A stretch of 64,000 nucleotides of DNA from Persicimonas caeni. GTDB lineage: Bacteria; Myxococcota_A; Bradymonadia; Bradymonadales; Bradymonadaceae. The notes under the pieces were generated by a model. The model searched no databases, was not told the DNA's origin, and was given only the letters and a program-made list of their open reading frames with translations. Position numbers and translations under genes: made by a program. Positions 52,850-62,125 of the stretch are shown piece by piece; within the stretch, counting starts at the first letter, position 1, and each line of letters opens with the position of its first letter. The stretch spans positions 4,677,074 to 4,741,073 of the forward strand of contig NZ_CP041186.1 in the NCBI RefSeq assembly GCF_006517175.1, written 5' to 3'.

Positions 52850-52990
52850 AAAGAGGGCGCTCGCATCGGCGGGCGCCCTCTTTGACTTTTTAGCTCATTA
52901 GCTCATTAGCTTTTTAGCTTTTTAGCTTTTTAGCTTTTTAGCTCATTAGCTTTTTAGCTCATTAGCTTTTTAGCTCATTAGCTTTTTGCT
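52850..52990 (+). terminator. Terminator hairpin of glgP followed by 8-bp tandem repeats
   Basis: AAAGAGGGCGC (52850-52860) pairs with GCGCCCTCTTT (52873-52883), followed by GACTTTTT. Immediately after, AGCTTTTT and AGCTCATT units repeat about twelve times with an 8-bp period to 52990. The bases between the glgP stop and the hairpin (52787-52849) are A/G-rich (GAAGCAAAAAAGC words), much like the tract at 34238. The structure may serve both this gene and the convergent Hsp70 gene. Confidence 0.85.
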
Positions 52991-52992
52991 CA

Positions 52993-54546
52993 CTACGCCG
53001 TTTGTTGGCGTTTCATCGCCCGCTGCAATTCCTCTTCGGACAGACCGGAGTGGCCTTCGACCGTGATCGACTGACTCTTGTCGGTGTTCAAATCTTTGGC
53101 GGACACCGCGACGATGCCGTCGGTGTCGATCTCGAAGGCCACCTCGATGCGCGGCTTGCCCTTGGGCTGCGGCGGGATGCCCGTCAGGTTGAACATGCCC
53201 AATAGCGTGTTCTCGCTGGCGGTTTGCTCCTCGCCCTGCAGCACCGTGATCGTCACCATGTCCTGATTGGCTTCGGTGGTGGTGAAGATCTTGGTCTCAC
53301 GCGTGGGGATGGAGGTGTTCTTCTGGATGATCTTCGAGAAGCGATCGCCCGCCACGCGAATGCCCAGGCTGAGCGGGGTGACGTCGAGTAGGATGACCTC
53401 CTGGACTTCACCGCCGAGGATGCCCGATTGGATGGCGGCGCCCACGGCGACGACCTCGTCGGGGTTGACCCCTTTGCTCGGCTTGCAGGTAAAGATCTCT
53501 TCGACCTTCTCCTGAACCAGGGGCATGCGGGTCATGCCGCCGACGAGCAGCACGTCGTCGATGTCGGAGGGCTGGATGCCTGCATCCTTCATCGCCGTGC
53601 GGCACGGCTTCTCGAGACGCTCGACCAAGTCGTAGCACAGGTCATTGAGCTGCGAGCGCGACAGGGACAGCGAAAGGTGGCGCGGGCCGGCGTCGTCAAC
53701 CGCCAGGAAGGGCAAGTTGATGTTGGTCTCGGTCAGCGTCGACAGCTCACACTTGGCGTTCTCGGCGGCCTCCTTGAGCCGCTGAAGCGCCATTTTGTCC
53801 TCGGAGACGTCGATGCCCGTCTCGTCTTTGAATCGCTCGAGCAAAAAGTCGAGGATGGCGCGGTCGAAGTCTTCGCCGCCCAGGTGGTTGTCACCGCAGG
53901 TGGCGGCGACCTCAAAGACGCCGCCGCGAAGCTGGACCACGGAGACGTCGAAGGTTCCGCCGCCCAAGTCGAACACGATCAGGTTGGCGTCGTCGGTCTT
54001 CGAGTAGCCGTAGGCGAGGGCGGCAGCGGTCGGCTCGTTGATGATGCGGCGCACCGTCAGGCCGGCGATCTTGCCGGCGTCTTTGGTCGCGCTGCGCTGG
54101 GCGTCGTTGAAATAAGCCGGCACGGTGATGACGGCTTCCTCGATCTCTTCGCCGAAATAATCCTCCGCCGTCTGCTTCATCTTGCGCAGGATCATCGCCG
54201 AGATCTCTTGGGGGCTGTACTGCTGCCCGCTGACCTCCACCCAGGCGTCGCCGTTGGTGTTCTCGACAATCTCGTAGGGAAGCGTCTTTTTGAGCTTCTT
54301 GACCAGAGACGAGTTGTACTTCTGGCCGATCATCCGCTTGATGTCGTAGATGGTGCGCTCGGGATTGATGATCGCCTGGCGCTTGGCCTGCTGACCGACG
54401 AAACGCTCATCGTCTTCCGTAAAGCCGACCATCGACGGAGTGGTGCGCGAACCTTCACTGTTCGGCAGCACGAGAGGGTCGCCGCCTTCGATGACCGCCA
54501 CACAGGAGTTGGTCGTACCGAGGTCGATTCCGATGATTTTGCCCAT
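52993..54546 (-). CDS. DnaK/Hsp70-type chaperone lacking the C-terminal lid (517 aa)
   Basis: Nucleotide-binding domain is intact and DnaK-like ([11 protein letters not shown] at the start, [42 protein letters not shown]), as is the linker D-V-T-P-L-S-L-G-I and the beta-sandwich substrate domain. The protein then stops after [15 protein letters not shown], where other DnaKs continue for about 100 residues as the helical lid. No frameshift is visible: a clear stop follows. It is the third gene of a unit with a J-domain protein and a TPR membrane protein, not of a dnaK-dnaJ-grpE operon, so I read it as a specialised Hsp70. Confidence 0.92.
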   Translation of the reverse strand: MGKIIGIDLGTTNSCVAVIEGGDPLVLPNSEGSRTTPSMVGFTEDDERFVGQQAKRQAIINPERTIYDIKRMIGQKYNSSLVKKLKKTLPYEIVENTNGDAWVEVSGQQYSPQEISAMILRKMKQTAEDYFGEEIEEAVITVPAYFNDAQRSATKDAGKIAGLTVRRIINEPTAAALAYGYSKTDDANLIVFDLGGGTFDVSVVQLRGGVFEVAATCGDNHLGGEDFDRAILDFLLERFKDETGIDVSEDKMALQRLKEAAENAKCELSTLTETNINLPFLAVDDAGPRHLSLSLSRSQLNDLCYDLVERLEKPCRTAMKDAGIQPSDIDDVLLVGGMTRMPLVQEKVEEIFTCKPSKGVNPDEVVAVGAAIQSGILGGEVQEVILLDVTPLSLGIRVAGDRFSKIIQKNTSIPTRETKIFTTTEANQDMVTITVLQGEEQTASENTLLGMFNLTGIPPQPKGKPRIEVAFEIDTDGIVAVSAKDLNTDKSQSITVEGHSGLSEEELQRAMKRQQTA

Positions 54547-54666
54547 ACGATTCTAATTCCTTGAAACTCAACCTGATTCTAGGCTGCCGGCCCATCACCA
54601 TACCACGGTCAGATGGGCCCCTCCAGTGATCTCATTTCGATGCCACACAACGAGGTTAGGGCGTAT

Positions 54667-56880
54667 TTACTTCTTAAACAAGTTTTTAAGAAAGCTGCCC
54701 GCGTCGCTCTCATCGTTGCTCTCGTCCTTGTGGCGCATCTGGTACAGGCGCAACTCGCGTTCGGCCTCACGCGACTTCGGGTTGAGCTTGTGCGCTATCT
54801 TAAAATGCTTCATCGCCTGCCGAGACTTGTCTTTGACCTTCAGGATATGTCCGAGGAACAGGTGTGCGTCCGGAAGCGACTGGCGGTCGCCAATTTCGAT
54901 CGCTTTCTCCAAGACCTTTTGAGCCTCATCGCGCTTGTCGGGCTCGTTGAGGAACAGGAAATAGCCGTAAAAGGTCATGTAGGTCGGGTTGTCCGGCTCG
55001 AGGTTGTAGGCCGTCGAGAAGTAACGGAAGGCGAGGTGCTCGTTTTCGTTTTCCCGGTAGGCTTTATAACCTTCGTTGAACGCCTTTTTGGCCTTGTCTC
55101 CGCGGTTATGAATCCCGCTGGTGGTGCCGCTGGTGGACTTGCGTCGAAGCTTCTCGAGCCTGGCCTTGCGCTCCTCACTTCCCTGACGCAACTCGCTCTT
55201 GCGCGTCTTGCCCTGCACGATCGGCGTGGAGGGTTCGCGGCCCAGGCCGATGGGCGTGGCGCGGCGCTTGGCCTTGAGACGCTCGACCCGCGACTGACGC
55301 GCCGAGTCGTCGGTATCCACCTCCTCGGATGCCATTTGGGTCGCCGGCTCGGCGCCGAAGCTCGGCTCGTCGAGGCCGGTGCTCGCAGCAGACACACCTG
55401 TGTTCAGCGTCTCGGTCGACGGGCCTGCGACGCTTTTGCCACCGGAATTCGTCGAGGTGCGCCCGGAGGTCATCGGCTCGGAGATGGAGTCGCCAACGCC
55501 GGTCGACTCGCGCGGGTCTGGTCGCGTCTGCTCCTTCTCGACCTTGAGCAGTTCGGTGTAGGCGTCTTTGATGGCGATGAAGATCTCCTGGGCGAGGCGT
55601 TTGACGTCGCCAGAGACGTTGCCACCGTAGACGTCTGGGTGGTGCATCTTGACCATCTTGTAGAACTTGGTCTTGATCGGCTCGCGGCCGCAGCCCTCCC
55701 AGACATCGAAGATCTCGTAAGGGGTCGCCTGCTCGATCTCGTCGAGAAAGTCGTGCAGTTCCTTTTCCAGATCGAGACGTCCCGTGCCGGTGGCGCGGTA
55801 GGCCTTGGTCGCCTTCTTCTCCTCTTCGACCCGCTGCTGCTGGGCCTGCTCGACGGCCGCGTCGTACTGGACGTTCACCCCCTCGGGGGTGGGCTGGCTG
55901 CGCAGCATGATCAGGTCGGTATGGCGCGCATACAGGCTCGCCTTGAACCCGGCGGTCGCATCGGCACCCAGCGCTGCCAGCGCCTTCTCCAGGTGCGTCT
56001 CGCCATCACACGCCTTCATGAACTTGTCGAGGATCGCGTTGGCTTTGACCGCATCGCGCCGCTTGGCCCACAGGTTGGTGACCGTGGGGTAGGTGCGCAT
56101 GTGCGGCATCATCGACTGCATGACACGTCGTTGGGGGACGTGGCGGTCGAGGCTGTTGAAGATGAAAGGGAGCACGTCGATGGGCTCCCCGTCGGGAACG
56201 CTGGTCTTCGCAAACGCGTACTGGCCTCCCTGCCAAGCAAACGCGCTGGCGAGTGTCTCGATGTCGGAGAACGCCGCGCTCTTGAGTTCGAGTGGTTGCC
56301 CTTCGCGGATGGCGTAGCGCCGCTTGATACTATCGTTTTGAAGCTGGAGCAGGCCGGTGGCGCGCGTCTGCGCCAGGGTGTAGAGCACGCGCGGCAAGCT
56401 CACCTTGTCGAGCAACCCCTTTTCGAGGGAGGGCAGGTGCACTTCGACGAGCGTGGGCCCGACGTCGGCTTCTGGAGCCTGCGCCTGCTCTCGATCCGCC
56501 GCGGCCTCGGCGAGAAGGTCTTGGAGGTGAGGTGCGAGCAGTTCGACGCTCGGCTCGGCGCCGCCCAGCTCGATGGAGTCCCGAAATGAATCGAGCGAAC
56601 TGATGAACTGCTTGGCGCGCTGCGACGCTTTGCGCAGCAGTAGAACGCCGGGAGTCAGCTCCTTCTGGAGAATATTGTCCAGCAGGATAAAGGCATCGAG
56701 CCCCTCGATTTTGATGGCGTCGTAGTCGATGCACACCGCGTCGAAGCGGTCCTTGAACAGCGCGTCCTTCGCTTCGGACCATTCGCCGCAACTTTCTACG
56801 GTGGCATCGAGCTTGGCGACACACTGCGCGACAGTTTGGCGCAGTGTGTCATCTTCAGTTATGAGAAAGACCTTCTTCAT
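54667..56880 (-). CDS. Receiver-like + DUF4388/PATAN-like + J-domain + TPR co-chaperone (737 aa)
   Basis: Residues 1-120 look like a response-regulator receiver (K-K-V-F-L-I-T-E-D-D-T-L) with candidate Asp in C-I-D-Y-D. About 155-270 resemble the DUF4388/PATAN domain (G-L-L-Q-L-Q-N-D ... Y-A-I-R-E-G-Q-P). About 380-445 form a J-domain with the H-P-D motif in V-K-M-H-H-P-D-V, the site that stimulates Hsp70 ATPase. A Ser/Thr-rich linker leads to C-terminal TPRs (about 600-725). It starts six bases after the 1516-aa gene and ends 120 bases before the lidless Hsp70, so it probably recruits that chaperone. No C-terminal client-binding DnaJ domain is present. Confidence 0.88.
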   Translation of the reverse strand: MKKVFLITEDDTLRQTVAQCVAKLDATVESCGEWSEAKDALFKDRFDAVCIDYDAIKIEGLDAFILLDNILQKELTPGVLLLRKASQRAKQFISSLDSFRDSIELGGAEPSVELLAPHLQDLLAEAAADREQAQAPEADVGPTLVEVHLPSLEKGLLDKVSLPRVLYTLAQTRATGLLQLQNDSIKRRYAIREGQPLELKSAAFSDIETLASAFAWQGGQYAFAKTSVPDGEPIDVLPFIFNSLDRHVPQRRVMQSMMPHMRTYPTVTNLWAKRRDAVKANAILDKFMKACDGETHLEKALAALGADATAGFKASLYARHTDLIMLRSQPTPEGVNVQYDAAVEQAQQQRVEEEKKATKAYRATGTGRLDLEKELHDFLDEIEQATPYEIFDVWEGCGREPIKTKFYKMVKMHHPDVYGGNVSGDVKRLAQEIFIAIKDAYTELLKVEKEQTRPDPRESTGVGDSISEPMTSGRTSTNSGGKSVAGPSTETLNTGVSAASTGLDEPSFGAEPATQMASEEVDTDDSARQSRVERLKAKRRATPIGLGREPSTPIVQGKTRKSELRQGSEERKARLEKLRRKSTSGTTSGIHNRGDKAKKAFNEGYKAYRENENEHLAFRYFSTAYNLEPDNPTYMTFYGYFLFLNEPDKRDEAQKVLEKAIEIGDRQSLPDAHLFLGHILKVKDKSRQAMKHFKIAHKLNPKSREAERELRLYQMRHKDESNDESDAGSFLKNLFKK

Positions 56881-56886
56881 GCGTGC

Positions 56887-59800
56887 TCACAGGCTTCCGC
56901 CGAGTTCTTCAATCTGTCGGAGCATCTCGCGCTTGGTGGCCACCGGTACGGTCTCCTTGGTGGCGATTCGCTTGAGGTACTCTTTGAACGACTTGACCGC
57001 CAGCTTGTTCTTGCGCATGCGCTTGTAGAGATAGCCAAGCGTGCGGAAGACCTCCGGGTCGTCATAGCCGTAGCGCACTGCGTTTTGCAGGTGCTCGACA
57101 CTCTCGAGCTCCTTGCCGGTGTACTGCAGTGCCATGCCGAGCTTGTACTGGACTTCGGCATGCTCGGGACGCTTCTCGAGGACGTCCTCGAAGTTCTCGA
57201 TCGCCTCGTCATAGTTCTGCTCGCCGTAGTTGGCTTCGCCCATGGCGATGAGCGCCTCGGTCATGTCGGGCGCCAACTCCAGCGCGCGGGCAATGTCCTG
57301 CTTGCCCTGCACCGAGTAGCCGAGTCGAGACAGCAGGCGGCCGCGGCGCACGTACAGTTGCGGGTTGGTCAAACCGTAGCTCTCGTCGACGGCCGTGGCC
57401 TTGCGGTACTCCTCGAGTGCCTGCGTAAGGCGCTCTTCGGCCTCGTAGGAACGTCCCATCCAGTAACGAAATTCTCCTTCGTTGGGACGGTAATCGAGAA
57501 CGTGGCGGAAGATCTTCATCGCCTTCTTGTAGTCGCCCTGCTCGAAGGCCGTACGACCCACGAAGAAGTACGCGTCGTGGTAGCGAGGGTCGAGTTCGTA
57601 GGCCTTGTTGAAGTCCTCGCGCGCCGTATCGAAGTTCCCCTGGTCGAAGTAGATGCGACCGCGGATGAAGATATACTCCTGATTCTTGGGGTACTGCTCG
57701 ATGACCTTGTTGATCTGCTCGACGGCCTTGGCGAAGCGCTCGGACTGGCGATAAGCGTCGGCCAGGTAAGCCGACAGGCGGATGTCCTGGATCCCCTCTT
57801 CTTTAGCTCGCTCGAGGAGGGTCAGCGCCTTTTCGTCTTCGCCGTTCTCCAGGTACATGCGCGCCAGCGCCAGGCGAGCCGGCCAGTAGTTCGGGTCGCG
57901 CTGCAGCGATGCCTTGTACCACTGCTCGGCCAGGTCGCGTCGGTTGCTCATCTTGAAGTAGGCGGCGACGTCGGTGGCGACGCCGGCGTCGATCTGCTCG
58001 GGCTGCTGGCGAATCTGCTGGATATGAGATTCGGCTTTCTCGACGTCTTCGTCGACCTTCCAGGCCAACTGCGCGAGGGCCGCGTGGGCCGACAGCAGCG
58101 CCGGGTCGATTTGCACGGCGCGCTGCAGCGCCTTTTGGGCGTCGAAGAACGCACCGCGTTTGCGGTTGAGCTTGCCCAGGTACAGCGGGAAGCGTGCGTC
58201 GTTCGGGAAGAGCTTCTCGCCCTCCTCGAGCTGGCGGATCGCTTCGTCCCACTTCTCCAGGCCCATATACGAGCGCACGATACCGAGCATCACCTCGGGA
58301 TCCTTTTCGCCCAAATTCTTGTTGCTCGTAAAGAAGTTCAGCGCCTCCTGATACTTTTCGGCGGCGGCATACTCCTCGGCCAGCGCGCGTAGCGTATCGG
58401 TGCGGCTGGCGTCGATGCTCAGCGCCTGGGTGTACGCTTTGATCGCCTCTTCGCTCTGCTGGCGTGCCGAGTGGACGCGGCCGACCAGGTGGTGGGCACG
58501 AGCCTGCTCGTTGGCGGCTGCGAGTTGCTTGAACTTGCTGAGCACCTTCTCGAGGCTCTCGGTGGCGTTGTTCAAGTCGCCGCGCTCGTAGTAGGCCTCG
58601 CCAAGGTCGACCAACGAGGCGATATGCTGCTCCGATTTTTCCAGTGCCGACTTCCATGCGGCGATGGCCTTCTGGCGGTCACCGCCGAGTTCGTACAGAC
58701 GTCCGAGCCAGTAGTGGGGCAGGGCGGCCTTGGCGTTCGCCTCACTGGCGGCCTTCAATGCCGTGCGTGCGCGGGCGGCCAGTTGCTTGGCGGTGCTGTC
58801 GAAACCCGTGGACTTGGCGATCTTCTTTTTGACTTGTTTGTCTTTGGCCGCGGGCTCGTCTTTCGCTTCGGGCGCCTCTTCGGCGCGCTTGTCGCCGGCC
58901 GCTTTGTCGTCCGGCTTCTCAGCTCCTTCGCCAGCCTTCTCAGCGTCGGCAACCTCGCCTTGTTTGGGCTCTTCAGCTCCGTTGGCTTCGGCGCCCTCAC
59001 CGTCAGCCTTGCCCTTTTCGGCGGCGTCTTTCTTCGCCGCGTCCTCGGTCTCCTTTTCACCCGGCTCGTTTTCGGCCTTCGGTGCAGCAGCATCGTCGGC
59101 GCCCAGGTGCTTCTCGAGGGCGATGACGTCACCGACGCCCATCATCAGCTGAGCGTAGTAGCCGAGCTCGCCCGACTCACCGACCAGCGGCTCGAGGTAC
59201 GAGCGCGCGGCGTCGGCGCTGCCGCTTTGAGCTTCGTAAGCTCCGCGAGCCAAGGCTTCCCAGCCGCCCGATGCATTGGCGTACTTCTTGGCGAGTTTGG
59301 CGGCGTGTTTGGCGACGTCTTTGTCGTCATAGCGCGACAGGAAAAGCGACTCGACGACAAGCAGCTTGGGCTCCTCGCCGGCGTCGAGCTTGGCCTTTTT
59401 CGACTGGTCGATGACCGCCAGTAGATCCCCGTAGTTGTCCGAGGAGGCCATCTTCATGTCGACGGTCTTGGGGCCGGTGTCTTTGACGACCTTTTTGACC
59501 TCATCGCCAGAATCGGCGAAGAAATACGAGTAGATGCCATAGCCGGCACCGCCGATCACCAACAGGGCGACCAACGGCACGCCGATCATGGTGGTCAAGC
59601 CACGCTTTTTGTCCTCTTCGACGGCTTCATCGCGCGTCTTTTGTGCCGGAATGCCTCGCGAGGCGGGCTGACGCGGGCCAGAGGAGGCGGGGCGGAACGG
59701 ATCGTCGTCGTCGAGGCCACCGTCATCCAGGCCGGCATCGTCGAAGCCACCGCCAAAGTCGTCATCCCACGAATCGCCGCCACCGTCGTCGAAACGTCCG

Positions 59801-61437
59801 GTATCGAAGGCGTCGTCGGCCGGGGCGCTGCCCATCAGATCGTCGCCCCACTCACCCGATTTGCCGGCGAGGTCGTCAGGACCCCCGTCGTCTCCGGCTG
59901 CATCGGCCGAGTCGTCCAGGAAGGAGAAGCTGGCGTCACCCGACAGAAAGTCGTCGTCCTCACCTCCGCCATCGTCGAACAGCGCGTCGGCTTCTAGGCC
60001 GCCATCTTCAAAGAGATCGTCCTCGTCGTCATCGGCCGGCGCGGCGAATAGGTCCTCGGAGTCTTCGTCGCCAAAGCCGGCGTCTGCGCCACCGTCCGGT
60101 GCTCCAAAAGGATCATCGTCGACCGGCGCGGCAAACAGATCGTCGTCGTCCTCTTCGGCCGCAGGCGCGTCGAACAGGTCGTCGTCATCGTCGGGGGCGC
60201 CGAAGAGATCATCTTCGTCCTCTTCGGGGGTGCCGAATAGGTCGTCTTCGTCGTCGTCGACGGGAGCGCCGAACAGGTCGTCCTCGTCATCGTCGACGGG
60301 AGCGCCAAACAGGTCGTCCTCGTCGTCGTCGTCGACGGGAGCGCCCGGGGCGCCGAACAGATCGTCTTCGTCGTCGTCGACGGGAGCGCCGAATAGGTCG
60401 TCCTCGTCGTCGGCCGGAGCGCCGAACAGATCGTCTGCGTCGTCGTCGACGGGAGCGCCGAACAGATCGTCCTCGTCGTCGAGCGGAGCGCTGAACGGAT
60501 CATCGTCTTGCGCGATCGGCAGGGCGTCCTCGCCTTTGGCTTGCGGCAGACTGTCGCTGCCTTTGGCCGCAGGAAGACTGCCGTTCTTCGAGGCGGGCAA
60601 GTCAGGGGCGCCCGATTTGGCTTGCGGCAGCCCGGTCGATGCGGACTGTGGCAGGCCGGTCGATGCGGACTGTGGCAGGCCGGCTTCTTTCGACTGTGGC
60701 AGCCCGGCGGCGTCTTTGCTGGCGGGCAGGCCGGCAGCGTCTTTGCTCGCAGGCAGGCCAGGGCCGTCGCCTTTGGGCTTAGGGAGGTTGAGGCCTTTCG
60801 GTTTGGGCAGCCCGGGACGGCCCCCTTTAGGTTTGGGGAGTCCGGGACCATCGCCTTTGGGCTTGGGAAGTCCGGCGCCTTTGGGAGCCGGCAGACCGGG
60901 GCCGTTGTCTTTCGCCTTCGGAAGGTCGGCTCCCTTGGGAGCAGGCAGCCCTGGCCCGTCTCCCTTCGCTTTGGGAAGTTGGGGCGGACGGGCTTGAGGC
61001 AGTTCAGGCTCGTCGTCGTCGACGACCGAGGAGGCCCACCCGCCGAGCATCGTGCCGCCGGGGTTCATTCCGGGATCGTCGCCGCCGGAGGCATACTCGG
61101 CAAATTCGGGGATCTCATCGAGCCCCTGCCAACTCTCCTTGTCCGCCGAGACCTCGGCGTCGCCGCTGAGTTTGCCGGCCTCGAGCATCATCCGGATGGC
61201 ATTCTTGTCGAAGGGCCCAAACACCTTCCCCGTCGGCCGCTTGACGAAGAAGCGGTCGACTTTGCCCGAACGCCCCGAGGCGCCGAGCAGGGTCGAGCCG
61301 CCGTCGTCTTGGACGTCGTCGGGATCGACTTGAAAGGTGTGGGAGCACTTCGGGCAGCGCATCGACAAACCGTCAGCGGGTACTCGCGAGGAGTCGACCT
61401 CGTATTCCGCCGAACAGGAGGGGCACGTAATGTTCAT
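56887..61437 (-). CDS. Zinc-ribbon + GYF-like + TM + TPR giant protein (1516 aa)
   Basis: Order: MJ0042-type zinc ribbon (C-P-S-C ... C-P-K-C, residues 5-35); a GYF_2-like domain (F-G-P-F-D-K-N-A-I-R, about 60-115); Pro/Lys-rich repeats (G-L-P-A-P-K-G); an acidic tract of D-D-L-F-G-A-P-V-D-D-D units (about 310-480); one transmembrane helix (about 617-637); Glu/Lys/Ala-rich linker; and some 15-18 TPRs to the end, presumably periplasmic. The first half thus resembles GltJ/AgmX of the Myxococcus gliding machinery (zinc ribbon, GYF, TM), but with TPRs in place of the TonB-like domain. ATG at 61437 chosen over a TTG at 61455. First gene of the chaperone unit. Confidence 0.9.
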   Translation of the reverse strand: MNITCPSCSAEYEVDSSRVPADGLSMRCPKCSHTFQVDPDDVQDDGGSTLLGASGRSGKVDRFFVKRPTGKVFGPFDKNAIRMMLEAGKLSGDAEVSADKESWQGLDEIPEFAEYASGGDDPGMNPGGTMLGGWASSVVDDDEPELPQARPPQLPKAKGDGPGLPAPKGADLPKAKDNGPGLPAPKGAGLPKPKGDGPGLPKPKGGRPGLPKPKGLNLPKPKGDGPGLPASKDAAGLPASKDAAGLPQSKEAGLPQSASTGLPQSASTGLPQAKSGAPDLPASKNGSLPAAKGSDSLPQAKGEDALPIAQDDDPFSAPLDDEDDLFGAPVDDDADDLFGAPADDEDDLFGAPVDDDEDDLFGAPGAPVDDDDEDDLFGAPVDDDEDDLFGAPVDDDEDDLFGTPEEDEDDLFGAPDDDDDLFDAPAAEEDDDDLFAAPVDDDPFGAPDGGADAGFGDEDSEDLFAAPADDDEDDLFEDGGLEADALFDDGGGEDDDFLSGDASFSFLDDSADAAGDDGGPDDLAGKSGEWGDDLMGSAPADDAFDTGRFDDGGGDSWDDDFGGGFDDAGLDDGGLDDDDPFRPASSGPRQPASRGIPAQKTRDEAVEEDKKRGLTTMIGVPLVALLVIGGAGYGIYSYFFADSGDEVKKVVKDTGPKTVDMKMASSDNYGDLLAVIDQSKKAKLDAGEEPKLLVVESLFLSRYDDKDVAKHAAKLAKKYANASGGWEALARGAYEAQSGSADAARSYLEPLVGESGELGYYAQLMMGVGDVIALEKHLGADDAAAPKAENEPGEKETEDAAKKDAAEKGKADGEGAEANGAEEPKQGEVADAEKAGEGAEKPDDKAAGDKRAEEAPEAKDEPAAKDKQVKKKIAKSTGFDSTAKQLAARARTALKAASEANAKAALPHYWLGRLYELGGDRQKAIAAWKSALEKSEQHIASLVDLGEAYYERGDLNNATESLEKVLSKFKQLAAANEQARAHHLVGRVHSARQQSEEAIKAYTQALSIDASRTDTLRALAEEYAAAEKYQEALNFFTSNKNLGEKDPEVMLGIVRSYMGLEKWDEAIRQLEEGEKLFPNDARFPLYLGKLNRKRGAFFDAQKALQRAVQIDPALLSAHAALAQLAWKVDEDVEKAESHIQQIRQQPEQIDAGVATDVAAYFKMSNRRDLAEQWYKASLQRDPNYWPARLALARMYLENGEDEKALTLLERAKEEGIQDIRLSAYLADAYRQSERFAKAVEQINKVIEQYPKNQEYIFIRGRIYFDQGNFDTAREDFNKAYELDPRYHDAYFFVGRTAFEQGDYKKAMKIFRHVLDYRPNEGEFRYWMGRSYEAEERLTQALEEYRKATAVDESYGLTNPQLYVRRGRLLSRLGYSVQGKQDIARALELAPDMTEALIAMGEANYGEQNYDEAIENFEDVLEKRPEHAEVQYKLGMALQYTGKELESVEHLQNAVRYGYDDPEVFRTLGYLYKRMRKNKLAVKSFKEYLKRIATKETVPVATKREMLRQIEELGGSL

Positions 61438-61680
61438 AAGAACCGTTTCCTTCAAACGTCACGGGAACGACGCTTCCCAAAGCATCTAAAGCGCCTGTTA
61501 TGCCGTTGTGGTTCCGAGAAATGGAGTCACGCGTCACTTTACCGCCCGCTGTAGGCGTTGACAAGCAAATGACCTTGGAAACGGTGCTGAATTGGTAGGG
61601 AAATCAAAATCGGCAGCCGGGGAGGCGTGTGGCTGCGTGCGGGTGTATTCGATCGGGGGAGGGCGAGGGGTCCAAGAAAT

Positions 61681-61744
61681 AAAAAACCCCGCATGGCTGC
61701 TCGTGGGTCTTGTCCGGCCCGACTGTACCGGAAGCCATGCGGGG
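61681..61744 (-). terminator. Strong intrinsic terminator of the structured RNA
   Basis: On the minus strand CCCCGCATGGCT (61733-61744) pairs perfectly with AGCCATGCGGGG (61687-61698), with a nested stem CCGGTAC ... GCCGG, then TTTTTT. Twelve perfect base pairs followed by a U-run. Confidence 0.93.
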
Positions 61745-61843
61745 AGCGGTAGTGTCCTGGGATTTCCTAGGCTCAGCGGTAAAGTACCGCCGCGTTGTCC
61801 GTATGCTTGCCCCGAGCGGACAACGGCGCCTGGACCTTACCAA

Positions 61844-61894
61844 CTAGGAGGTCACTACCTCACCAGTCGGGTTATGTATCTTTGATCTGCGCAC
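61844..61894 (-). CDS. Short ORF with perfect extended Shine-Dalgarno (16 aa)
   Basis: GTG at 61894 starts MRRSKIHNPTGEVVTS and ends at TAG (61844-61846). Upstream AAAAGGAGGTGATCCA is complementary to the whole conserved 3' tail of 16S rRNA (GGATCACCTCCTTT), with GGAGG seven bases before the start, ideal spacing. The stop codon lies in the stem of the downstream hairpin and a terminator follows about 100 bases later, so a translating ribosome could change folding, as in attenuators. Whether the peptide matters or only its translation is unknown. Confidence 0.5.
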   Translation of the reverse strand: MRRSKIHNPTGEVVTS

Positions 61895-62059
61895 TGGATC
61901 ACCTCCTTTTCTGGGCACCACGTTTCGCGACTCCCAAGTCGCCGCGGCTGCTTGCACGCGCCCTCATGCAAGTCCGCTTCGACACGCCCTATGCGTGTCT
62001 TACCCGAGCGGTGAACCCGGGCCGACCAGCAGGCAACAACCTGAAGGCCGCTTGCGAGG

Positions 62060-62087
62060 AGTATAACAGAAGGAGCGACGAAAACAA
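62060..62087 (-). promoter_or_regulatory. Predicted promoter of the structured RNA
   Basis: Minus strand TTGTTT (62082-62087), 16-base spacer, TATACT (62060-62065). Near-consensus -10 and acceptable -35, between the Rieske gene stop and the hairpin region. Confidence 0.6.
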
Positions 62088-62125
62088 TTCCACGAGATGT
62101 CAGAAAATTCGAGAAAAGTGGAGCT

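Larger units (their letters stand above)
61681..62054 (-). ncRNA. Candidate structured RNA or attenuated leader (about 370 nt)
   Basis: A minus-strand transcript is predicted from the promoter at 62060-62087 to the terminator at 61681-61744. It contains several successive hairpins (CCCGGG...CTCGGG, GACACGC-ATAGG-GCGTGTC, CTTGCA...TGCAAG, GCGACT-TGGG-AGTCGC), then AAAAGGAGGTGATCCA with a 16-codon ORF, then a long hairpin: GGTAGTG/CACTACC, CCTAG/CTAGG, GGTAA/TTACC and the perfect CGTTGTCCG/CGGACAACG. It does not match tmRNA, RNase P or SRP RNA landmarks; the last 190 nt are 6S-like in size and shape only. It could be a free RNA or a leader upstream of the 1516-aa gene (start 61437). No protein gene over 16 codons is supported in 61438-62125. 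Confidence 0.6.

Noticed and set aside
61681-61880. 6S RNA
   Set aside because: Length and single long hairpin with internal bulges fit loosely, but no conserved 6S sequence is recognisable and an ORF with Shine-Dalgarno lies at its 5' side; kept as an unassigned structured RNA.
61885-61910. End of a 16S rRNA gene on the plus strand
   Set aside because: Only about 22 bases resemble the 16S tail; no upstream 16S sequence exists here.
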